Assembly: GCA_041391385.1 (NCBI GenBank)
Contig: JAWKOD010000007.1
Location: 128,407 to 192,406 of the forward strand
Origin: CANIGN01 sp041391385
GTDB taxonomy: Bacteria; Bdellovibrionota; UBA2428
Length of the DNA stretch: 64,000 bases
Direction of reading: 5' to 3'
A program made the translations under genes and the position numbers. A model generated the notes under the pieces. The model saw only the letters and a list, made by a program, of their open reading frames with translations. It searched no databases and was not told the origin of the DNA. Positions 33,745 to 43,175 of this stretch are shown piece by piece; positions within the stretch are counted from its first letter, which is position 1; every line of letters starts with the position of its first letter.

Positions 33745-35826
33745 ATGGCTTTCGATATTCATCAATTCGTGACCAAGAAAATGGACTTAGAAGCTTTTAA
33801 AAAAGCGCATTGGACGGGGTCGTTTCAAGACTACATCAACCTCGTGAGTGAAAATCCAAAGATCACACGAAATGCGTATCAACGTCTCTACGACATGATT
33901 ATTTCATGGGGCTCAGAAGAGATTACAGATAATAAAAAGAAAGTAACTCGCTACAAATTTTTTGATGATCCCATTGATAATGGATTAGACGCGGTATTCG
34001 GACTTGAAATTTCATTGATGAAGCTTGTCAATATCTTCCATAGTGCAGCGAAGGGCTACGGTCCTCAGAACCGAGTCATTCTCCTACATGGTCCTGTAGG
34101 AAGTTCAAAATCAACAATCGTTCGAATGCTTAAAAAAGGTCTCGAACAATACAGCCGTACTGATGCTGGAGCACTCTACAGCTTTTCATGGGTGAATCCG
34201 GACAAAGAAGATATTCCTGTCTTCAAACAACTACAAGAACTTGGAATGGATGAATTCCCAGATCCCATGAACGAAGAACCTCTTAAATTGATACCTGAAG
34301 ATCTTCGTCCAAGTTTTGCGGAAGAATTTGCAAGAGGCAAAAAAGACTCTCGCATTGTAATTAAAGGCGATCTAAATCCTGCTTCACGCTTCTTCTTTGA
34401 AGAACTTATGAAGCACTATAAGGGAGATTGGTCTCGAGTCATAAGACACATTAAAGTTCGTCGTCTCGTATTTAGCGAGAAAGATCGCGTAGGTATTGGA
34501 ACCTTTCAACCCAAAGATGAAAAAAACCAAGACTCCACAGAACTTTCTGGTGATATTAACTACCGAAAAATTGACATCTTTGGATCAGACTCTGACCCTA
34601 GGGCCTTTAACTTTGACGGGGAATTCAACATTGCCAACCGAGGTATTATTGAATTTGTAGAGATCTTAAAACTAGACGTAGCCTTTTTATACGACCTCTT
34701 GGGTGCTTCTCAAGAGCATAAAATCAAACCTAAAAAGTTTGCTCAAACAGATATCGACGAAGTTATTATTGGTCACACCAACGAGCCTGAGTACAAAAAA
34801 CTCCAGAACAACGAGTTCATGGAAGCTCTCCGTGACCGTACTATAAAAGTAGATATTCCCTACATCACTAAGTGGAAATTTGAGACAGAGATCTACAAAA
34901 AGACCTTTAATCGTGACCGAGTTCGTGGAGTTCACATTGCGCCCCACACACTTGAAATGGCTGCACTTTGGGCCGTATTAAGTCGGATAGAAGCTCCTAA
35001 AAAAGCTAATTTAAGCCTATTACAAAAAGTGAAACTCTATAACGGAAAAACTCTCCCTGGCTTTACCGAAGAGAACGTGAAAGAACTTCGTAAAGAAACC
35101 CTGCGCGAAGGCATGGATGGAATATCTCCACGCTATGTGCACGATAAGATCAGTAATGCTCTTGTGAATGAAGGCGAAGTTGCTGGCACACTCAACCCCT
35201 TCATGGTTCTAAACGAGCTCGAAGGCGGGCTAAAGAGCCACAGCTTAATTAGCAGTGAAGAGAAAAAGAAACACTACCGTGAACTATTAGCCGTAGTTAA
35301 GATGGAATACGAAGATATCGTTAAAAACGAAGTTCAGCGTGCCATTAGTGCCGACGAAGAAGCTATTGCAAAACTTTGTGCGAATTACATCGATAACGTA
35401 AAAGCACACACTCAAAAAGAAAAGGTTCGCAATACTTACACAGGTCAAGCCGAAGAACCCGATGAAAGACTTATGCGCTCTATTGAAGAGAAAATCGATA
35501 TCCCTGATATTCGAAAAGACGACTTCCGTAGAGAAATCATGAACTACATTGGAGCCCTTGCTCTTGAAGGCAAAACCTTTGACTACAAGACCAATGAGCG
35601 TCTGCATAAGGCATTAGAACTTAAGCTTTTTGAAGATCAGAAAGACAGTATTAAACTTACAACGCTTGTTTCCAATGTGGTCGATAAGGCGACACAAGAA
35701 AAAATTGATATCGTTAAAACTCGTCTTATCAAGAACTTTGGCTATGACGAAGTTTCTGCAACAGATGTGCTGCACTATGTAGCATCTATCTTTGCACGTG
35801 GTGACAGCAAGCAAAGTCGAAGCTAA
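33745..35826 (+). CDS. prkA: PrkA-family serine protein kinase (YeaG-like)
   Basis: 693 residues from ATG 33745; an upstream in-frame TTG at 33718 adds 9 non-conserved residues. An N-terminal AAA+ module with Walker A LLHGPVGSSKST near residue 113 and a PrkA C-terminal domain, full length for the family (about 640-690). PrkA/YeaG phosphorylates proteins during starvation or sporulation. Its usual partners YeaH and SpoVR are not adjacent; the next gene is yceI on the same strand, with a hairpin between them. Confidence 0.93.
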   Translation: MAFDIHQFVTKKMDLEAFKKAHWTGSFQDYINLVSENPKITRNAYQRLYDMIISWGSEEITDNKKKVTRYKFFDDPIDNGLDAVFGLEISLMKLVNIFHSAAKGYGPQNRVILLHGPVGSSKSTIVRMLKKGLEQYSRTDAGALYSFSWVNPDKEDIPVFKQLQELGMDEFPDPMNEEPLKLIPEDLRPSFAEEFARGKKDSRIVIKGDLNPASRFFFEELMKHYKGDWSRVIRHIKVRRLVFSEKDRVGIGTFQPKDEKNQDSTELSGDINYRKIDIFGSDSDPRAFNFDGEFNIANRGIIEFVEILKLDVAFLYDLLGASQEHKIKPKKFAQTDIDEVIIGHTNEPEYKKLQNNEFMEALRDRTIKVDIPYITKWKFETEIYKKTFNRDRVRGVHIAPHTLEMAALWAVLSRIEAPKKANLSLLQKVKLYNGKTLPGFTEENVKELRKETLREGMDGISPRYVHDKISNALVNEGEVAGTLNPFMVLNELEGGLKSHSLISSEEKKKHYRELLAVVKMEYEDIVKNEVQRAISADEEAIAKLCANYIDNVKAHTQKEKVRNTYTGQAEEPDERLMRSIEEKIDIPDIRKDDFRREIMNYIGALALEGKTFDYKTNERLHKALELKLFEDQKDSIKLTTLVSNVVDKATQEKIDIVKTRLIKNFGYDEVSATDVLHYVASIFARGDSKQSRS

Positions 35827-35850
35827 GATTCTCTTTAACAGGAGAATCTT
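35825..35850 (+). promoter_or_regulatory. Hairpin covering the yceI ribosome binding site
   Basis: AAGATTCTC (35825-35833) pairs perfectly with GAGAATCTT (35842-35850) around an 8-base loop. The AGGAG ribosome binding site (35840-35844) is partly in the stem and the ATG follows it directly. The first arm overlaps the prkA stop codon. The structure could switch yceI translation on ribosome passage or temperature. Confidence 0.55.
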
Positions 35851-36429
35851 ATGAATAAACTATTTATTGCCCTTGTGGCTCTTGCTATGAACCTAAACGC
35901 TTGGTCAACCCCCATGAAGGTTGACCCAAGCAAATCCAAAGTTGGATTTAGTATTTTCAAATTTAAAATTGGAAAACCTGTAGCTGGCGAATTCAAGAAA
36001 TTCACAGGTACCTTCGATGTCGATGCCAAAACAAAACTCCTAACGAGTGCAAATGGAGATATTGTTGCTGAATCGATAGACACTGACTCAGGAAAAAGAA
36101 ACAAACATCTTAGATCAGCAGATTTTTTTGATGTTGCTAACTATCCAAACATTACTTTCAAGCTCACAAAACATACAGGCAGCTTAAAAGACGGAACCAT
36201 AACTGGATTTCTTACAATGAAGAAAATAGAGAAGCCCATTACACTTAAAGCTGTGGTGACCAATGCTGATCCAAAAAATTATGCCATCACACTCAAAGGA
36301 AAAATAAATCGTAAAGATTTTAACATTACTTGGAATGACGTTTTGGACAAAGGCGGTTTTGTACTTGCCGATGAAGTTGACCTAGAACTTAACATTCAGG
36401 GCGCAGAAGTTGCTCAAGAGGCCATCTAA
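35851..36429 (+). CDS. YceI-family periplasmic protein
   Basis: 192 residues with a signal peptide (LFIALVALAMNLNAWS). The YceI lipocalin-like barrel is visible: VDPSKSKVGFSIFKF, GTFDVDAKTKLLTSANGDIVAESIDT, KRNKHLRSADFFDVANYPNITF (the signature H.RS.DFFd...P.i.F) and MKKIEKPITLKA. Members bind polyisoprenoids or quinone-like lipids. Its ribosome binding site lies in a hairpin after prkA. Confidence 0.9.
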   Translation: MNKLFIALVALAMNLNAWSTPMKVDPSKSKVGFSIFKFKIGKPVAGEFKKFTGTFDVDAKTKLLTSANGDIVAESIDTDSGKRNKHLRSADFFDVANYPNITFKLTKHTGSLKDGTITGFLTMKKIEKPITLKAVVTNADPKNYAITLKGKINRKDFNITWNDVLDKGGFVLADEVDLELNIQGAEVAQEAI

Positions 36430-36435
36430 TAATAG

Positions 36436-37497
36436 CTAAAAATACTCTTTAAGCATTGAAAATAATCTCAGAGCCTCAGCGCTCTGAGAATGAATCAGCG
36501 TCCAGTTAAACTTTAACAATACGACAACCACAGCGGGTATCATGCAAAGAGAAATATACTGAACAATAACTTTTGTGCGCAAACGCTCCATACCTTTATA
36601 AAGCACATTCATCATTACAAAAGGACCAAAAAAAATACCGAGAGTTGCAGCTGCAGCTCCGGCAAAACCAGCAAGCTTCCAGCCATAATAGGTCGCACCT
36701 ATGACAACAGGTCCAGGGCTTAAGTTGCCGAGTAAAATACCCGTATTAAAAGCATCTCTAGAGAGCAGGCCTGTTTTAACAAGTTCACGGTCAATATAAG
36801 GAAAGAGCATATAGCCCGTTCCAAACACAACTAAACTTGCCACAAAGAAAAGAACAAAGACCCCGAGTGCCGTAAAGGAATAAAGTCGTGCGCGTTGTGG
36901 AACAAGTTTGTAAAACGAAACCCCTAGTAAGACTGCAAACGCCAACATTTCAATTTCCATTCGCTCATAAACCGCAAACGTTAAAGAAGCCAGCATTATA
37001 GAAGTAAATATGAGGGCCCTCCACTGCTGAGTCACAGGAAAGTTTGCCCAAGCATCTCGCATCAATTTATAAGAAGCCTTTAAAATTAAATAAACGATAT
37101 AGAACTTAAAAAACCAAACTAAAGTAAGAGCCATAGTCGGAGGAATCATCTCTGCGATAAAAACCTCTAAGAAATTCCAAAGCATGATGATTAAAAATGC
37201 TGGAAGTATATAAAAAATCAGAGCCAGAAAAGATCCCCAGACTCCAAAAAACTTTCGCCCAAGGGCAATGGCCATAAGTGAAGAGATGGGCCCGGGTAAC
37301 AGCTTTAACATCCCCATCCGCTCTAAAAATTCTTTTTCACTCAACCAGTTTCTACGACGAACGTAGGCATCGCGCATAAGGCTCATTGTAACTAAAGGCC
37401 CACCAAAGCCCGTAGCGCCCACTCGAAACATACTCAGACAAAAATGTAAAAGATTAGGTTCCTCTTCAGACCTCTCTATAGAGTTAGCTTTAGCCAC
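36436..37497 (-). CDS. chrA: Chromate transporter (CHR family)
   Basis: 353 residues from GTG 37497 with about 10 hydrophobic segments and two CHR repeats. The first has FRVGATGFGGPLVTM and KLLPGPISSLMAIALGRKFFG, the second has GNLSPGPVVIGATYYGWKL and FAGAAAATLGIFFGP. The F.GG and PGP signatures are kept in both halves, defining a long-chain CHR protein that exports chromate. It is convergent with yceI. Confidence 0.85.
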   Translation of the reverse strand: MAKANSIERSEEEPNLLHFCLSMFRVGATGFGGPLVTMSLMRDAYVRRRNWLSEKEFLERMGMLKLLPGPISSLMAIALGRKFFGVWGSFLALIFYILPAFLIIMLWNFLEVFIAEMIPPTMALTLVWFFKFYIVYLILKASYKLMRDAWANFPVTQQWRALIFTSIMLASLTFAVYERMEIEMLAFAVLLGVSFYKLVPQRARLYSFTALGVFVLFFVASLVVFGTGYMLFPYIDRELVKTGLLSRDAFNTGILLGNLSPGPVVIGATYYGWKLAGFAGAAAATLGIFFGPFVMMNVLYKGMERLRTKVIVQYISLCMIPAVVVVLLKFNWTLIHSQSAEALRLFSMLKEYF

Positions 37498-37553
37498 AAG
37501 AAACTTTTAGCACGTAGAAAGGTTGTAGGCACTTGAACAAATTTAGGTCGCTT

Positions 37554-37886
37554 CTAGATTTCACGGGCAAACTGAATGAGCTTCTCGAGCTCTTTTTTAG
37601 CGTCGTTCAAGAAAACTTTTTGTACACCTTGCATTGTGAGCTGTGTTCCAGTCGTAGAGTTTCCCTCTTCCTTCAAATATTTCTTAGCTCCAGGAATAGA
37701 ATAACCCTCAACATAAAGAAGATGTTTAATTTTAAGAAAGTTTTTTACGTCTTCATCGTCAAAGAGGCGCTGGCCGCGACCCGTTTTGTTGGGCTTAAGT
37801 TGTGGAAACTGTGACTCCCAAAACCTCAACACATGTGCAGGAACTCCAATTTTTTCAGCTGCGTCTTTGATTCGATAGTAAGCCAT
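37554..37886 (-). CDS. MerR-family transcriptional regulator
   Basis: 110 residues from ATG 37886 (MAYYRIKDAAEKIGVPAHVLRFWESQFPQL). An upstream extension is less likely because the added residues have no conserved MerR content. The HTH and wing (IKDAAEKIGVPAHVLRFWES, GRGQRLFDDEDV) are MlrA-like, and the C-terminal region is a short helix without metal ligands. It lies 101 bases downstream of pheT on the same strand, the position where ihfA-merR is found in many proteobacteria, although ihfA is absent here. Confidence 0.88.
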   Translation of the reverse strand: MAYYRIKDAAEKIGVPAHVLRFWESQFPQLKPNKTGRGQRLFDDEDVKNFLKIKHLLYVEGYSIPGAKKYLKEEGNSTTGTQLTMQGVQKVFLNDAKKELEKLIQFAREI

Positions 37887-37987
37887 ACTTCTATTTTGAC
37901 GCCTTTTTGATGATTTTTGACGGTTTAATGCGTCAAATAATAGTCGCTTCAAGTGGAAACTAAAAGATGAGGCTTTCTCGACAGAGA

Positions 37988-40576
37988 CTATCGAAGCGTA
38001 GCGCCTAATTTAGAGAGCTCTTTAATAACCCCGTCAATGTTGCGCTGAACATCTTCTTCAGCCAAAGTACGGTCTTGAGCTTGTAACAAAAGCCTAAAAG
38101 TAATCGAGAACGTCTCATCACTTGAATCCTTTTTATAAAGATCTACACAAGAGAGTTCTTTTAAATCAGGAGAAGATTTCTTTATGACCTTAACCATCTC
38201 GTCGTGTTTTACGTTACTTTTTACTGTAAACGAAAGGTCACGCTCAACAACTGGAGTTAATGCAGGAGCCTGAACTTGATGACGAGGCTTAACCCCAAGC
38301 TTCTGAGATAATTCCTGAGAAGACTTCCAACTCCAGAGATCTTCATAAATTCTAATCTCACCCAAAGCGACCGGGAACTTCCAACCCGCAGGAAAGTTCA
38401 TGACTTCACTTACAAGGCTTGGATGTAATTCGCCTACGAAACCTCGATACCCACGTAGAGCAGGAACAGAAACAAGCGCAGAGCGCCCAGGATGGAGGGC
38501 TGATAAGGGAATCCAAGACGGGATCTTCTTTTTATCTTCGTCACTTAGGGTCCAAAGTGCAACGAGCTCTATATTCTTCCAACGGCCATCACTTTTGAGA
38601 AGTTTCTGATGTAAAAGTTCCCATACCGACTTTGCATCAAAGTAGCCTCTGTATTCCTCACGGGCTGTAGATGTTTTATCTTGCAACCAAGTTTCTTCTT
38701 CACGGTGACCCATAAGGCCCCATGAAAAATGAAGTGATTCTTTTGTCTTTAGTTGTTTTTCTTTGAGCCCAGGCGTTCCTACTGTTTTTTCAAAAGCAGT
38801 TCCCACTTCAAAAATTTGCACTCGCTTTTGGCGCAGGCTTCCGTGACGTGACAAATTTTGAACAATACCAGGCAGCAAAGAAGGCCTAAGGTACTTCCAA
38901 TCTTCAGAAATAGGATTTTCTAACTGCTGTAAGTCACAGGTAGGCGCAAAGTTTTTCTTCTCTTGTTCAGAGATAAAGGCGTAAGGGGCAACTTCAACAA
39001 AATTCGACTCAACTCCAACAGTTCTAAAAACTTGAATTTGATCAAAAAGCGAAGTGGCTATCCCACTGAAGGACTTCTTTTGAATCGGATAACGAGAGGG
39101 AATCTTGTCATATCCATAAACGCGGGCAATTTCTTCGACGAGATCTATTTCACGAGACAAATCCCAACGATACGGAGGAACTTCTACAGTCAAAACATTT
39201 GATGATTTTGGGTGACAATGAATCCCAGTGCACAACAAGGACTCCATTGCTTTTTCACTCGGAATTTCAAAGCCAAGCGTGCGCTGAACTTTTCTTAAAT
39301 CTAAATTAATGGCTCTGTTATCAAAAAGCTTCTCGGCTTTATCTGCTTTAACAAGAACAAAAGAACCACGTCTACGGGCACCTAATTGCGATTTAAACAA
39401 TGCACTTAAGCGACCAGCAGCGTGAATAACGCCTAGGGGATTTACTCCGCGTTCAAACCTATGTGCTGCATCGCTGATAATTTTATGTCTCTTAGCAGTT
39501 GCTCTCACAACTTCAGGATCAAAAAAAGCTGATTCCAAAACTACTCGTGTTGTTTTCTCAGTTACGCCGCTCTCTTTTGAACCCATAACCCCCGCAAGTG
39601 CAATGGGTTTTTCCATGTCCGCAATAATAAGATCTTCGGGATGAAGCGTTCTCTCAACACCATCAATTGTAGTCATTTTTTCGCCTTCTTTAGCAAAGCG
39701 AACAACTATTTTAGCTCCTACAATTTCATCAGCATCAAAAGTATGGGTTGGGTGACCCAACTCAAAAAGAACATAATTCGCAAGATCCACCACGGGATTA
39801 TGCAAACGCTCAATTCCTAAAACTTTAAGCCGATCAATGAGTAATCTTGAATAATTCGTTTTAGAAAAGCCCTCAAAAAGCTGAGCACCATAAAGTGGGC
39901 ACGCCTTCGGAGCCTGAACTTCAACTCGTATAACAGCAACATCAGCTTGCTGATCTTTCTCAATTTCATCTCTTTCGGGTTGCTTTAAGTCTGGCCAGTG
40001 ATTGGCCTCGCCAAAGTAGCGTCTCAACTCACGAGCCATTCCCATAATTGACAAGCAATCGGATCTATCGGGCGTAAGTTCGAGTTCCCAAATTTCATCT
40101 CGAACTTCTACAGCATCTAAAAATCGTTGCCCTACAACCAAGGCATCAGGTAATTCCAAAATCCCCTCAGACTCCTTAGCAAGTCCAAGTTCGCTTTCAC
40201 TGCAAATCATTCCAAATGAATCAACTCCTCGAATTTTTGCAGCCTTAATTTCTAAGCCACCCGGAAGCTTTGCTCCTACGGGAGCAAGTGCAATGGTTAA
40301 GCCCGCTCGCACATTCGAGGCGCCACAAACAATTTGAAGCGTTTCATTTCCATTATTGACCTTACAAACATTCAAACGATCCGCTTGAGGATGCTTCGCT
40401 GTCTCAAGAACTTTTGCAACGATAATATCCTCAATGCCTTCGCCATGATTTTCGATATGTGCAATTTCTATCCCGGATAAAGGGAGCAAAGACCTGAGCT
40501 CAGCAACGCGTCTCCACTCAACGGCTGTTGGATTTATATCGTAAATTTCAAAGAGCCATTTCCATGAAATCTTCAT
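37988..40576 (-). CDS. pheT: Phenylalanyl-tRNA synthetase beta subunit
   Basis: 862 residues, a little longer than usual. The N-terminal tRNA-binding (OB-like) domain is seen in VAKVLETAKHPQADRLNVCKV and VCGASNVRAGLTIALAPVGA. B3/B4 editing and B5 (DNA-binding-like) domains follow, then the core, and a C-terminal FDX-ACB domain (LTPVVERDLSFTV). It pairs with PheS to charge tRNA-Phe and hydrolyse mischarged Tyr-tRNA-Phe. It overlaps pheS by 4 bases (ATGA). Confidence 0.95.
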   Translation of the reverse strand: MKISWKWLFEIYDINPTAVEWRRVAELRSLLPLSGIEIAHIENHGEGIEDIIVAKVLETAKHPQADRLNVCKVNNGNETLQIVCGASNVRAGLTIALAPVGAKLPGGLEIKAAKIRGVDSFGMICSESELGLAKESEGILELPDALVVGQRFLDAVEVRDEIWELELTPDRSDCLSIMGMARELRRYFGEANHWPDLKQPERDEIEKDQQADVAVIRVEVQAPKACPLYGAQLFEGFSKTNYSRLLIDRLKVLGIERLHNPVVDLANYVLFELGHPTHTFDADEIVGAKIVVRFAKEGEKMTTIDGVERTLHPEDLIIADMEKPIALAGVMGSKESGVTEKTTRVVLESAFFDPEVVRATAKRHKIISDAAHRFERGVNPLGVIHAAGRLSALFKSQLGARRRGSFVLVKADKAEKLFDNRAINLDLRKVQRTLGFEIPSEKAMESLLCTGIHCHPKSSNVLTVEVPPYRWDLSREIDLVEEIARVYGYDKIPSRYPIQKKSFSGIATSLFDQIQVFRTVGVESNFVEVAPYAFISEQEKKNFAPTCDLQQLENPISEDWKYLRPSLLPGIVQNLSRHGSLRQKRVQIFEVGTAFEKTVGTPGLKEKQLKTKESLHFSWGLMGHREEETWLQDKTSTAREEYRGYFDAKSVWELLHQKLLKSDGRWKNIELVALWTLSDEDKKKIPSWIPLSALHPGRSALVSVPALRGYRGFVGELHPSLVSEVMNFPAGWKFPVALGEIRIYEDLWSWKSSQELSQKLGVKPRHQVQAPALTPVVERDLSFTVKSNVKHDEMVKVIKKSSPDLKELSCVDLYKKDSSDETFSITFRLLLQAQDRTLAEEDVQRNIDGVIKELSKLGATLR

Positions 40577-41601
40577 GTAAACTCCTTTAAAAATCTCTGA
40601 TCACTCTCGAAAAATGCGCGTAAATCATTCACGCCGTATTTGAGCATCGTCATACGCTCAAGGCCCATACCAAACGCAAAGCCCGACCATTCTTCAGGAT
40701 TTAAATCGACGGCCTTGAAGACTTCAGGGTCAACCATTCCGCATCCACCGATTTCAATCCAACCTGTATTCTTACAAGTACGACACCCTTTTTGATTACA
40801 AAAAACACAGGCCATATCCACTTCTGCAGAAGGCTCTGTAAAAGGAAAAAACGAAGGGCGAAGCCTGACTCCTAAACTTGCGCCAAAAAATTCTTTAACC
40901 ATATGATCTAAGAGTCCCTTGAGGTCTCCCATCACAACATCTTTATCAATGAGGAGCCCCTCTATTTGATGAAACATCGGAGAATGTGTGGGGTCATAAT
41001 CGCTACGATAAACCCTCCCCGGACATATCATCCGTATGGGTGGCTTTTGCATAAGCATTGTGCGAATTTGCACAGGTGATGTATGAGTACGCATAACGAG
41101 TTCTTTTTCGCCTGCAATGTAAAAAGTATCTTGCATGGCACGTGCGGGATGATTTTTGGGCATATTGAGTGCATCGAAATTAAAAAATTCGTGTTCAACT
41201 TCAGGCCCTAATTCCACAACAAATCCACACTTAGAAAAGATATCAACTAGCTCTTTTTGAACTTTCCAAACAGGATGCTCACAACCTTGTAAAAACTTTA
41301 CTCCAGGCAGGGTAACGTCAATGCGCTCTTTTTGAAGTTGCTCATCAAGCGACTTAGTTGCCAAAACCTTATGCTTCTCTTCAAGAGATGTTTCGACTTT
41401 TGTTTTTAATTCATTAATTTTAGCCCCAAGGGCTTTTCGTTCAGTATCGGGCACAGAACCAAGAGTTCTTAGCTTAGCTGGGATATGGCCTTTTTTGCCC
41501 ATCCATTCAACGCGTAACGTTTCTAATGATGATAAATCCGTCGCACTCGCAAGCTGAGAATCAAAGAGTTTCGACAGTTCTTCTAATGAGATATCCCCCA
41601 C
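40573..41601 (-). CDS. pheS: Phenylalanyl-tRNA synthetase alpha subunit
   Basis: 342 residues. An N-terminal coiled coil (KINELKTKVETSLEEKHK) is followed by class II catalytic motifs: motif 2 ICPGRVYRSDYDPTHSPMFH and motif 3 FAFGMGLERMTMLKYGV, with the substrate loop GLLIDKDVVMGDLK between them. Cysteines in CVFCNQKGCRTCKNTGWIE form a probable zinc-binding insertion found in some bacterial PheS. It is coupled to pheT and lies 39 bases downstream of rplT. Confidence 0.95.
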   Translation of the reverse strand: MGDISLEELSKLFDSQLASATDLSSLETLRVEWMGKKGHIPAKLRTLGSVPDTERKALGAKINELKTKVETSLEEKHKVLATKSLDEQLQKERIDVTLPGVKFLQGCEHPVWKVQKELVDIFSKCGFVVELGPEVEHEFFNFDALNMPKNHPARAMQDTFYIAGEKELVMRTHTSPVQIRTMLMQKPPIRMICPGRVYRSDYDPTHSPMFHQIEGLLIDKDVVMGDLKGLLDHMVKEFFGASLGVRLRPSFFPFTEPSAEVDMACVFCNQKGCRTCKNTGWIEIGGCGMVDPEVFKAVDLNPEEWSGFAFGMGLERMTMLKYGVNDLRAFFESDQRFLKEFT

Positions 41602-41640
41602 AACTCAAATCCTACCCAAGAAATATCCTTAGTAAAAGGA

Positions 41641-41997
41641 CTAGTTCAAAGAAGATTTAACAGTATCAAGGATTGCTTTAAAACTAGCAGGATCGCGAAG
41701 TGCAATATCTGCAAGAACTTTTCTGTCTAAGCCGATGTCACCTTTAACAAGTGCACCAATGAGCTTTGAGTAGGAAGTTCCTTCGTTTTTACAAGCAGCT
41801 GCAATACGCTGAATCCACAATCCACGGAAGTCTTGTTTTTTAACTTTTCTATCGCGAAATGCATATTTCAGAGCTCGTGTATAAGCTTCGTATGCTTTTG
41901 AAAATGAACGACTTGCTGAGTTTCTGAAACCCTCAGTCGCTTTAAGAACTTTTTTGTGTCTTCTTCTAGTTTTAAATCCACCACGTGCGCGTGCCAT
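41641..41997 (-). CDS. rplT: Ribosomal protein L20
   Basis: 118 residues, full length. The N-terminal arm MARARGGFKTRRRHKKVLK and the conserved core FRDRKVKKQDFRGLWIQRI with GALVKGDIGLDRKVLADIA match bL20. It binds 23S rRNA early in 50S assembly and in other bacteria represses its own operon. It is preceded by a clear AAGGAG and lies 25 bases after rpmI. Confidence 0.97.
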   Translation of the reverse strand: MARARGGFKTRRRHKKVLKATEGFRNSASRSFSKAYEAYTRALKYAFRDRKVKKQDFRGLWIQRIAAACKNEGTSYSKLIGALVKGDIGLDRKVLADIALRDPASFKAILDTVKSSLN

Positions 41998-42022
41998 ATG
42001 TTACTCCTTTTAAACCTTGAAC

Positions 42023-42220
42023 CTATAAGTACGGAATGAGTCGAGCGATTCTATGCTCGAGACTCGCGTCCACGTAAGCAGATTGATGTAATCTGCGAAG
42101 TCTACTGTTTGTTTTACCTAAGAGTAAGTGACGAGTGTTACGCTGTCCGCGCTTAATTTTGCCACTAGCTGTTTTGCTAAAACGTTTTTTTGCTCCAGAA
42201 TGTGATTTTAGTTTTGGCAT
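42023..42220 (-). CDS. rpmI: Ribosomal protein L35
   Basis: 65 residues, canonical bL35: MPKLKSHSGAKKRF at the start, then SGKIKRGQRNTRHLLLGKT and the ALKRLMP-like end replaced by RIARLIPYL. It is the first gene of rpmI-rplT-pheS-pheT here, since infC is 7 kb away. The gap before it (42221-42434) contains an 8-G tract (minus strand) between a TTGATA and a weak -10, a candidate promoter. Confidence 0.96.
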   Translation of the reverse strand: MPKLKSHSGAKKRFSKTASGKIKRGQRNTRHLLLGKTNSRLRRLHQSAYVDASLEHRIARLIPYL

Positions 42221-42434
42221 ATCTACTTCTTCTAAACCTTATAAATTAGGGGTTAAAGATGCCATGTTCCCCCCCCAATATCAAGGCAATGATAGAAGAA
42301 AAGCAGAATAATTTTAAGCACCCACCCCCTGCGAGCAAGCTTAAGACGGCCCTCGTCAAAGAGGCTATTTTCAAGTTTTTAGCCTTTACAGAGCCTAGCC
42401 TTTAGATTCCTTCTACCCTAAACTAGCCCCTAAG

Positions 42435-43175
42435 ATGAAGTCTAAATCCGCAAAAAATCCAGAGCTCAATCCAACAGTGATTGGAATTGGCATACTCCTA
42501 GGAGTCCTTCTCACCGCTGCAAACGTCTATCTTGGCCTCTATGCAGGTATGACCGTGGCAGCCTCAATTCCAGCCGCCGTGATATCGATGGCCATCTATT
42601 CGGGTATTCTCAAAAAGAAAAACGCCGTCCTCGAGAGTAACATCGTTCAAACCATGGCCAGCGCAGGAGAATCCCTTGCCGCAGGTATCATATTCACCGT
42701 TCCAGCCTTAGTTATTATAGGAACATGGAACGAGTTTAAATTCTGGCCCACGACACTTATAGCCATCTCAGGAGGCCTTCTCGGCATCCTTTTTATGATC
42801 CCGCTCAGAAAAGCACTCATCACAGAGAACAAAGAGCTCCAATATCCCGAAGGAATTGCCTGTGCGGCTGTTCTTAAATCTGGCGATTCCTCTGCAAATA
42901 AAAACTCATTTGCACAAATTGTAAGGGGCTTTATCGTTGGAGCGTCTTTCAAGTTTCTTGCAAGTGCATTGGCCGTTTTCAAAGGCACTGTGGAATATGC
43001 CCACCGTATAGGTGATAGAAACTTTTACATCGGATCAGATGTATCTCCCGCACTCGTCGCGGTGGGGTACATTGTAAACTGGCAAAATCGCTACCCTCAT
43101 GATCATAGGAGGAGCTATCGGTTGGATGGTAGGAATTCCCCTATTAGGCAGCCCCGGGGATCTTCTCAACGGTGA
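42435..43175 (+). CDS. OPT-family oligopeptide transporter, N-terminal fragment (frameshifted)
   Basis: This frame opens with NPTVIGIGILLGVLLTAANVYLGLYAGMTV, the OPT (PF03169) signature, then several helices and GIACAAVLKSGDSS. Native sequence ends after IVNWQ; the last 30 residues (NRYPHDHRRSYRLDG) are out-of-frame. Removing one A from the A4 run 43084-43087 continues as WQIATLMIIGGAIGWMVGIPLL into the second fragment. The full transporter would be about 621 residues and take up peptides or metal chelates across the inner membrane. Confidence 0.8.
   Translation: MKSKSAKNPELNPTVIGIGILLGVLLTAANVYLGLYAGMTVAASIPAAVISMAIYSGILKKKNAVLESNIVQTMASAGESLAAGIIFTVPALVIIGTWNEFKFWPTTLIAISGGLLGILFMIPLRKALITENKELQYPEGIACAAVLKSGDSSANKNSFAQIVRGFIVGASFKFLASALAVFKGTVEYAHRIGDRNFYIGSDVSPALVAVGYIVNWQNRYPHDHRRSYRLDGRNSPIRQPRGSSQR

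Noticed and set aside
36468..36495. CTCAGAGC-CTCA-GCGCTCTGAG hairpin downstream of yceI
   Set aside because: It lies inside the chrA coding end and lacks a T-run.
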